Of a DNA stretch of 36,785 bases, positions 34,101 to 36,785 are shown piece by piece (positions within the stretch are counted from its first letter, which is position 1; each line of letters begins with the position of its first letter). Position numbers and translations under genes: made by a program. The DNA lies in contig CALDYU010000031.1 of assembly GCA_937944485.1 (NCBI GenBank), forward strand, positions 1-36,785, written 5' to 3'. The notes below the pieces were generated by a model. It was not told the DNA's origin and ran no database searches. It worked only from the letters and a program-made list of their open reading frames with translations. This DNA comes from an uncultured Flavobacteriaceae bacterium (lineage in GTDB: Bacteria > Bacteroidota > Bacteroidia > Flavobacteriales > Flavobacteriaceae).

Positions 34101-36492
34101 AGATGCCACAGACGATGTACTTTATAAAAATGGCGCGTTGACTTCTTCTAATGAGACCATAAATGTTGCGATGCAGTCGGGATCATTTAGAGTATTAATT
34201 GCGCAACAAAATTTACCAAATTGTTCGAAAGAAGAAATAATATCAATAAACGGACCAGAGGCTGAAATAACGGCAGTAGTTAATGAAATAGGCAATGTTC
34301 TTTGCGCAAACAATCAAGGTAAGATCAGTATAGCCCCATCTGGTGGTAAAGCTCCTTATACAATAGCAATACAATCTGGCGCTTTTAACGCAACAATAGA
34401 AAACACAAATACTGGCATATTTGATGAATTAACCGCAGGGGTCTACCAAGTGACAATAACAGATGCTTTTGGTTGCGTGAATACAGATTACGATATTGAA
34501 TTAATCGCGCCAGAACCTATTGTAGCATCAATTAGTCCGAATAGTATATTAAGTTGTCCTGAAGATACCAATGGGGTCTTAACTGCTACCGTTAATTCTG
34601 GTGGTTATGGTATGTATCAGTATCAATTGAATAGATATGATGCGTTAGGACAAGCTATTCAGAGTAAATCAGTATGGCAAACTTCAGGTACTTTTGATGA
34701 TTTAGTCGCAGGCATTTATAGTGTGACCATTTCAGATGATGGAAATTGTGGTTTGGAAACTGAAAAGACTATTATTGCCAAACCTGAGGTTGTGGTGGCG
34801 ACATTAATAAAAACACAAGATTTAGGTTGTCAGCAAGATGCCATCCTTGAATTGTCTGCGACTGGTGGTGCGGCACCCTACCAGTGGAGTTTAACCACGT
34901 CAGGGGTTTATCAGAACTTTTCAGGTGGTAGTTCACATCAATTTACAGTGGGTCAAGGTTCATATGCTTATTATGTAAAAGATAGCAATAATTGTATTGC
35001 CGTACTTTCGAATACCGTGGTTGAAAATCCTATTCGAGATCTTACTTTAAATATCGATAGTTCAGGTGCACAGGTAGGATGTAATGGAGATGCATCGGCT
35101 ATATTGTTTTTGAAAGCAGATGGAGGCCTTGGTAATTACACATATGAGCTTTTTGAGGATAGTGGTTTAAGTGTTAGTGTAGCATCACCAAACACTGATG
35201 GCGTTTTCGATCAGCTCCTAGCTGGCACTTATTATGCACAGGTTACTAGTTTAGATTGTGTAATGTCTTCAGAAGCAATTGTAATTACAGAACCTGCACC
35301 ACTGGAAGTGTCTAGTGAATTTAGCGACGTAACCTGTAAAGGTAATAATGATGGTTCAATAACAGTATTGTTAGCTGGAGGCGCCGGTGACTATCAATAT
35401 GCCATCTCACCAAACTTAGATAAGTTTGAAGATATAGGAACATTTAATGACTTGCCACCAGGCGCATATACCGTGTTTGCTCAAGATGGTAATGGTTGTT
35501 TTGAGGAGCTTAACTTTACAATTGCCGAACCAGATGAATTGATGGTAGATGCTACCTCGGTAGCCGAAACTTGTACGGGAAGTGAAGACGGTTCAATAAG
35601 CATAACAATCAATGGTGGTGTGGCACCCTATAGCACCAGTTTAAATTCAGACATTGATTCTAATTTTGAAGAAGGTAAATTAGAATATTCTGATTTAGAA
35701 AGCGGATCTTATATAATCTACATTAAAGATGCCAACGGATGTCAAAAAGACACCTTCGTAGAAGTTGATGCAGGCGTGAACTTAAACGCGATTGTAACAC
35801 CAGAATACAATTGTACTGGTTCCTCGCCAATACCAAGTGTGAGTGTAATTCTAGAAGATGATACCATTGCTGGAGATGTTCTTTATGCTTTAGATGGAAA
35901 TGCTGCTGTTTTAGATGCGACATTTGAAAATCTTTCGCCAGGAGATCATACCATAACAATAATGCATGCTGGAGGATGTATTAAAAGTTTTGAGTTCGAA
36001 ATAGAAAGTTTTGATCCTTTGGAGATTAGTTTATCTCAAGAAAAGTTAAATGCGATTACGGCAACTGCTCAAGGTGGTAATGGTCCGTATCAATACTCAT
36101 TTGTTGATGGTGTTGTTGTAGAAAGTAATGAACAATTCATATATAAATCAGGGACTTATACGGTTACTGTGACTGATCAAAATGGTTGTACTGCTACCGA
36201 AGAAATTGATATGGAGTTTATTGATGTTGAGATTCCTAATTTTTTCACTCCTGATGGAGATGGGCAAAATGACACCTGGTTACCTCAAAATTTAGAAGCT
36301 TATCCAACTATAACTATAGAAGCTTTTGATCGATATGGTAGAAGTGTATATAAAAAGAGATTAGATGACAATGGTTGGGATGGGGTTTATAATAATATTG
36401 ATCTGCCATCTGGTGATTATTGGTATATTATAAAATTGAATAATACGGAAGACAATCGTGAGTTTATTGGTCACTTTACATTGTATAGATAA
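22105..36492 (+). CDS. Giant T9SS type B surface adhesin with TSP3/beta-sandwich array and SprB-like repeats
   Basis: 4795 residues in one unbroken frame. The signal peptide (1-24, MKNLF to NAQ) directs it to the periplasm. Residues 25-1953 are seven modules of about 265-295 residues; each has an Asp-rich TSP3-like half-site ending DIDDDNDGVLD, an inserted domain of about 150 residues, and a second half-site (LDLDSDGDGCSDSVEASNT, then N-NGLLD-FE). Residues about 1960-2180 are a Cys-rich Ig-like pair (WYKMNEGSC, SPSCGWTPL). From about 2180 to 4700 run Ig-like and SprB-type repeats with C-x-G-x-x-DGSI, GG-x-x-PY-YS and F-x-L-x-x-G-Y-x-V-DxxGC. From 4708 comes the type B sorting domain (PNFFTPDGDGQNDTW, DRYGR, GWDGVYN, GDYWYIIKL). 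Such proteins cross the outer membrane by the type IX system, and SprB is the mobile gliding adhesin of Flavobacterium johnsoniae. The role here, probably binding polysaccharide or cells, is inferred. There is no neighbouring partner gene in the window. The start is the ATG at 22105. Confidence 0.9.
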   Translation: MKNLFSFITIFFFLFFCSITLNAQDTDGDGISDAIDIDDDNDGVLDVLEQDCSNLELTNLNTLTWHGAASANVSTPDATTLVVNSSAWANAYSDQVFDLPISMEGTVDAAVNGMLGFLPVDAAETAGWNDRGYKMQFNGPNGMYIRHFNYGTGWFTPSLVGNNFKLTIDADGLMRYFNNGNLVFESYVPIKTYKITLARGSFNISNLILKSKPQICINIDSDTDGIPNHLEIDSDDDGCGDSVEAGALSANANDISGFPAGADTNLNGLLDLYEQGTTGVVNYSSTYTFAIDATANACADTDNDGIGDIADIDDDNDGLLDSEEQDCSQVEQTNFNDLTWHGNAANFVATPSANTLNVTSSPWRSTYSDQVFALPITLEGKIDAVTNGMIGLLPVTANESSTWTDGGYKFQISSDINLLPRHPAGHYGWRNSADGTFKITISKEGNLKYFVGGLFIASIAAPVSDYKITITTGAFSLSDLVLEHGAPCVFINTDGDGLPNHLDLDSDGDTCSDAVESGALNAAENNSTTFRQGLDVNENGLLDEFENGTTGEINFSSTISNAVDSSINACEDTDGDGIGDIVDIDDDNDGVLDTLEGACAESIVDVNRMQWHGSAAGNVLISNNEVVVTGNAWATAYSNDTYDLPITIEGNLDAAVNGMIGLLPYTASETTGWNDGGYKIQFNGVNGIYVRNGNSVAGWFTPSLVGGNFKIEIAADGTTNYYHGGTLIYSGNAPVTSYKVSLSRGSFTASNFRITQNGGACVETDTDTDGVPNRKDLDSDNDGCSDAVESGNTTFADNNTSTFRQGVDTNANGLIDTYEDATTGVLNYIPTYEFATDDSLNGCLDTDSDGIFDLVDIDDDNDGVLDIQEGGCSQISYNVSEITWHGAAAANVSVDGNRLNVSGNPWVNAYSDQTYSLPITIEGTFSQISNGMIGILPVSRPETTGWNDGAYKIQFNQNNGMYVRHSAAVSGWIPPSLVGRKFKLEVDREGKIKYYHDNNVVYEGIVPITEYKISIARGFYAVSNFRISQQISGCIEVDSDEDGVVNRLDLDSDNDACSDSIEASNTDRSNNNTSSYNTGADVNSNGLLDIFEDGSSGAINYELTYSFAQTEDLNACIDTDGDGITDVFDIDDDNDGVLDNIERGCGATGTLLIPSSTAQSNRWANTTSLNTINGSGLSGTGLTATHREQWGFGEGLLFNHYVPTNWVDYTFDTPQGVGGIALWASVNHPWGGGDAPLRTFIVRLTYQDGTQSSEGPFTTDDPALPTSVNSQVFNFTQNHFNVTNIRLEISSGWIRQGSSQVYLNSDDVGFPYSYNMTLAEFRAIEACFDNLDADGDGLDNHLDLDADGDGCSDSVEASNTGINDNNTSTFNTGNDTNQNGLLDQFEGATDGQLNYDHTYQYAINDEISLCLDTDNDTIADQIDIDDDNDGVLDTIETNCFDLVPLIPEDLNWHTANGSATQIQVPLATTLNATGPAWSNEYSDQTFDLPLRIEGVISDGNNGMIGILPTSASETVGWNDGAYKFQFNRNNGMYIRHSNVIPNGWQISNLFGKTFVLDIASDGQMSYIVDGEVIYQNSVPITTYKISMSHGNFVMNDLRIYPTADCDDIDTDNDSLVNRLDLDSDGDGCSDSVESSNTAVLENDVNSYKTGADSNKNGLLDEFEQGTLGFLNYDHTYHEAVNLGISKCLDTDLDGVPDIVDIDDDNDGVLDINERGGCFESETGETLAPEEIYRHDFGTDGRTDWRIEQIADHPYDIASAGLWYHRNSSWDLSLETDITTNSADILEFKVSIGKLSGNPSDQIIIYVDNREVLIVPSADILGTSANNPQFVSFQANASNNTTNLRIRFIHDHSEGNNDYILGEVVVNRVGIQFCDTDEDGIYNHLDLDSDGDGCSDSVEASNTLKEDNDISNFNSGTDANQNGLLDEFENGTTGEENYNSTYGEYALDNEKNACTEECESEREALICGDDVVLTAIDNYSNYTWVQDSNSNGVVDPSDQVVNDGDPDGNPATIVVTEVGVYIATAQGPNHSVNDELCVYNYEIVTVNRFGETQNNPIVDWMNARNSDTDTINDVKGELLTCANDGSVTPKIFLCGSNDTKEITLNISDAESIVWYKMNEGSCAVPTDGCPNRSPSCGWTPLAEDNSFVVDAAGEYRVSLQYLNGCVSRFYFSVFQNNLEVQYNVDEIYCEEPGSITITNPAVNYGYRLEDVEAGTTKIAYEANNGPNFDIAESGTYKVYMMPLNGVGEIIEGACEFSTDEITIEAHEIEVEITTANGNCNVGGTIEIEVSNVRANYAYRLYFDEGSGVLGDLVDSQLAHTTNTFSFTNLNPDDYLVVVGTDDNCEVIRPVTVERLEPLSLSATTTSNIGCEDGVVELEPQGGFANPNYKFAVWSKDGTDLYATVASIPATDFVTDPTFLFSSGDEGSYEFIVVDANDCYFISNEVTVEDKGVLTMQAPVVNNAIKCNGNNTGSITLVTANGGTPISYSIDGFITTQSTATFEGLSAGEYTLSAVDAMSCTTELVYVLEEPEALSADIEVTSVVCESDTRVEVRIYDVTGGVAPYEYSFDGLNFDGSAGAESAELVPGDYTIKVKDANDCIYEMEFSLPDAPTLPIISSEIAYNCDGTANVVISNNEAAYDYTYAINGTLNSPSTNSIFTNLGVGNYVMTANYTYDMGISLNGESFDQNCTNSIELPVAIENGKAFEATLVRVDQVSCNGEDDASVTFEVKNIGDAASYEYSVDGGVSYQVATTTEVTTDAIYNAGNHIIRIRKLDDLSCETSLSVTVTEPESIEATATISSPNTCNLGATIFVAATKGTPPYTYQLEETSGVIVAAYQATPSFENVIEGEYVVRIQDANNCELVLENTKGVVISEPSLPAFTVAQTSCYSGANDGEIQVGVTAGTGNGGFQYRIDGGPWLNPDPADESKFTFENLASDTYLIEVKDQYGCLADTQEVTINEFLNADITLAHISSCADGIITINAEGGDTNYQYAVVLKGQDPTGTFNTNNVRTFTAGDEGEYDVFVRDGNGGASFCEYKETVEVKAAVQLNFTATPIMGQCHDDLGSIEVAITSGTGPFEINLVDVDHAGAGNRIEADVLIGSKILTGLEAGEYRITVTDALGCTSPENTVNVIAPEELTADVISILDGTCAPASGVRFENYPTSLAGTVEFSIDGGDTWQTTPTFNIVTSGNTVDPSIRTVDALGNTLCRLDMDRYTVLYPLDDLDITVTVVIKDCNDLEVTVLGKEGDNSSGYRYTYTDDPTNFNPATAVWTPRIADGISHTFANIDPTTPQAPGLPLLVPGRTYVFFVEDSAPCIRQSNQNVSELNDNPIDITETIKPSCNGENNGEISFELSPQNPEPNILWELREVSTNTVIAYSGSGASASIVPYPADDTILVTGISEGDYYLFAQQFDASNGFSCRGASENTYVKELKEITGSFTKADDISCANPGIINATNINGGGGDYTYTLEGPTPFVAISGNLGATIEVPANAPAGDYEITLTDQYGCSGTTETVNMQLSANPTIDDIIIQNCTLPFSVVVNASTTASSLLYSLDNGVSFEDNGGQFNSVAPGTYAVLIKDGNGCEATQNIDVYPSLEVSVQLTKLIDCSVTPDAQIRIEVTNGSGNYEYQIIEGATTIVAQTALVTNPLIFETTQDGDYDIEIFDMATNAPVCSRTFEIQVLENIEPEFNETTNPATCNGSNDGKISLQQTDNGISPLTYTISPNVGNFNSATDTFEDLPAGMYSITATGTNGCTTEKVMIEITEPQAINVTPPTVVPFSCAAGNTTSNASVTVNNVTGGTGVYTRYEFLDDNGTPDMTDDIVLQNGPSSTFNYNQSNGVTLTINVYDENGCSGSVSTIIEPFNVLEGADIVIDEAISCVNAGEDITITARGSVSDSNIVTHDYTFQRIETFETNTTGVFIDLAVGSHNFEVVNTATNCKMVITHTVNAPLEFDLNLVKTKDVTCFNTETGELRLGVANTTYLGGFNWEIYNTNGTIEDATDDVLYKNGALTSSNETINVAMQSGSFRVLIAQQNLPNCSKEEIISINGPEAEITAVVNEIGNVLCANNQGKISIAPSGGKAPYTIAIQSGAFNATIENTNTGIFDELTAGVYQVTITDAFGCVNTDYDIELIAPEPIVASISPNSILSCPEDTNGVLTATVNSGGYGMYQYQLNRYDALGQAIQSKSVWQTSGTFDDLVAGIYSVTISDDGNCGLETEKTIIAKPEVVVATLIKTQDLGCQQDAILELSATGGAAPYQWSLTTSGVYQNFSGGSSHQFTVGQGSYAYYVKDSNNCIAVLSNTVVENPIRDLTLNIDSSGAQVGCNGDASAILFLKADGGLGNYTYELFEDSGLSVSVASPNTDGVFDQLLAGTYYAQVTSLDCVMSSEAIVITEPAPLEVSSEFSDVTCKGNNDGSITVLLAGGAGDYQYAISPNLDKFEDIGTFNDLPPGAYTVFAQDGNGCFEELNFTIAEPDELMVDATSVAETCTGSEDGSISITINGGVAPYSTSLNSDIDSNFEEGKLEYSDLESGSYIIYIKDANGCQKDTFVEVDAGVNLNAIVTPEYNCTGSSPIPSVSVILEDDTIAGDVLYALDGNAAVLDATFENLSPGDHTITIMHAGGCIKSFEFEIESFDPLEISLSQEKLNAITATAQGGNGPYQYSFVDGVVVESNEQFIYKSGTYTVTVTDQNGCTATEEIDMEFIDVEIPNFFTPDGDGQNDTWLPQNLEAYPTITIEAFDRYGRSVYKKRLDDNGWDGVYNNIDLPSGDYWYIIKLNNTEDNREFIGHFTLYR
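22177..23001 (+). repeat. Array module 1 (275 residues), type A beta-sandwich insert
   Basis: Residues 25-299. TSP3 half-site DTDGDGISDAIDID, type A insert (LTWHGAASANV, SDQVFDLPISMEG, GWNDRGYKMQFN, YIRHFNYGTGW, TPSLVGNNFKLTI, ITLARGSFNISN), then the second half-site IDSDDDGCGDSVEAG and NLNGLLDLYEQGTTG. The five type A copies (modules 1, 2, 3, 4, 6) are clear homologues. Confidence 0.85.
23002..23817 (+). repeat. Array module 2 (272 residues), divergent type A insert
   Basis: Residues 300-571. Same frame as module 1, but the central part of the insert differs: KFQISSDINLLPRHPAGHYG replaces the usual FN-x-NGMYVRH segment, and the PSLVG loop is missing. The framing half-sites are unchanged. 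Confidence 0.85.
23818..24636 (+). repeat. Array module 3 (273 residues), type A insert
   Basis: Residues 572-844. Insert with MQWHGSAAGNV, YSNDTYDLPITIEG, GWNDGGYKIQFN, GWFTPSLVGGNFKIEI and VSLSRGSFTASNFRI; frame ends YEDATTGVLNY. Confidence 0.85.
24637..25455 (+). repeat. Array module 4 (273 residues), type A insert
   Basis: Residues 845-1117. Insert with ITWHGAAAANVSV, YSDQTYSLPITIEG, GWNDGAYKIQFN, MYVRHSAAVSGW and PPSLVGRKFKLEV; exactly the same length as module 3. Confidence 0.85.
25456..26337 (+). repeat. Array module 5 (294 residues), type B insert unrelated to type A
   Basis: Residues 1118-1411. The half-sites are the standard ones (DTDGDGITDVFDID; LDADGDGCSDSVEASNTG), but the insert is different: SSTAQSNRWANTTSLNTING, WVDYTFDTPQGVGGIALW, VRLTYQDGTQSSEG and FNVTNIRLEISSGW. 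The order of strands and the NIRLEI ending recall discoidin-like (F5/8 type C) carbohydrate-binding domains; this is a guess by eye. Confidence 0.7.
26338..27168 (+). repeat. Array module 6 (277 residues), type A insert
   Basis: Residues 1412-1688. Insert with LNWHTANGSATQIQV, YSDQTFDLPLRIEG, GWNDGAYKFQFN, MYIRHSNVIPNGW and ISMSHGNFVMNDLRI. The WHG motif of other copies reads WHT here. Confidence 0.85.
27169..27963 (+). repeat. Array module 7 (265 residues), type C insert
   Basis: Residues 1689-1953. The half-sites are standard, but the insert is a third type: IYRHDFGTDGRTDWRIEQ, NSSWDLSLETDITTNSAD, KVSIGKLSGNPSDQIIIYVD and NLRIRFIHDHSEGNNDYILG. The jellyroll-like layout resembles other bacterial carbohydrate-binding modules but no family can be named. 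Confidence 0.7.
29440..36225 (+). repeat. SprB-like and Ig-like repeat tract of the giant protein
   Basis: Imperfect protein repeats of roughly 75-100 residues. Well-preserved SprB-type starts, each with a Cys-x-Gly and an acidic/Gly turn, are at about 29497 (KCNGNNTGSI), 30241 (SCNGEDDASV), 30759 (SCYSGANDGEI), 32119 (SCNGENNGEI), 33193 (TCNGSNDGKI), 33997 (TCFNTETGEL), 35077 (GCNGDASAIL), 35329 (TCKGNNDGSI) and 35569 (TCTGSEDGSI). More divergent units lie between them. The DNA is not repeated closely enough to suggest recent duplication. Confidence 0.8.
36226..36489 (+). other. C-terminal type B T9SS sorting (gliding motility-associated) domain
   Basis: Last 88 residues of the giant protein. 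PNFFTPDGDGQNDTWLPQNL, ITIEAFDRYGRSVYKK, NGWDGVYNN, PSGDYWYIIKLN and FIGHFTLYR match the C-terminal domain found on proteins exported by the type IX system of gliding and marine Bacteroidota. Type B proteins are thought to pass through SprF/PorP-type partners encoded elsewhere; none is in this window. Confidence 0.92.
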
Positions 36493-36785
36493 TTCATGCT
36501 AAAATAACCGAAGCTTTAAGTGAGAAATCAATTGAAATAAGTTTAAATACATTAAAAAAAAGTGATTGTAAAATCGTGATTTATAATAGGTTAAAAAATG
36601 TATTGAAAAAACTTTTAAAAAAACTTCAAATAAGCTTTTATATTAAGAAAACCATCTTATATTTGCACCCGCTTTGAGGCTTATAGTTTTGGAGTAATGA
36701 TAGGTTGGATTGTATTAATGGGGGCTTGCGAGGGTTTTTGTTATAGAGTATGATTTGATTTATTGTTTATTATAAAGTTCATTGA
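36493..36785 (+). promoter_or_regulatory. Downstream spacer with a stable-RNA-like promoter at 36658-36665
   Basis: No gene is visible, and no clear terminator follows the giant gene. TATATTTG at 36658-36665, followed by GCACCCGC, closely copies the tRNA-Lys promoter (TATATTTG then GCAGCCGC). The -33 position holds only TTTT (36636-36639). Transcription would run off the window, presumably to a gene beyond 36785. An 18-codon frame from 36696 is too short to call. Confidence 0.4.

Overview
The window looks like a chromosomal piece of a marine member of the Flavobacteriaceae (Bacteroidota), something like Maribacter, Zobellia or Arenibacter; the genus is a guess. The evidence is: promoters of the TTG-N19-TAnnTTTG type, almost no Shine-Dalgarno sequences, an AT-rich genome with dense genes, a Bacteroidota-type integrase, a split transketolase, flavobacterial lipoproteins, and a giant secreted protein ending in a type B type IX secretion (T9SS) sorting domain.

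Layout. 1-663 is the 5' part of cysQ (minus strand), cut by the window edge. 664-2813 is a small accessory islet: a lone tyrosine recombinase (minus) with GGTGYCCTATT-type repeats on both sides, a strong promoter with no gene after it, and a long perfect terminator beside tRNA-Lys. 3027-8111 is housekeeping: aroK, a phosphoribosyltransferase, an S4-domain protein, an FKBP-type lipoprotein, an outer-membrane beta-barrel and two-subunit transketolase. 8406-15608 runs on the plus strand: tgt, an LptF/LptG-type permease, an EamA transporter, accA, dnaB and a secreted protein of a poorly understood family. 15609-18279 holds a HAD phosphatase, a YjbQ protein, a small lipoprotein and an SGNH hydrolase. 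18342-21674 is the classical thrS-infC-rpmI-rplT translation operon (minus).

22105-36492 is a single unbroken gene for a protein of 4795 residues. It has a signal peptide, seven tandem modules of about 273 residues (calcium-binding thrombospondin type 3-like half-sites bracketing a beta-sandwich domain), a conserved Ig-like core, about 2700 residues of SprB-like and related repeats, and a C-terminal type B T9SS domain. It is probably a long cell-surface or released adhesin. The unusual part is the N-terminal array, in which the TSP3 frame is constant while the inserted domain is swapped in modules 5 and 7.

Other points of note are infC, whose frame has no ATG, GTG or TTG where the conserved N-terminus must begin and probably starts at AUA; a tRNA-guanine transglycosylase lacking all three zinc-binding cysteines; and an internal leader full of hairpins in front of rpmI-rplT.
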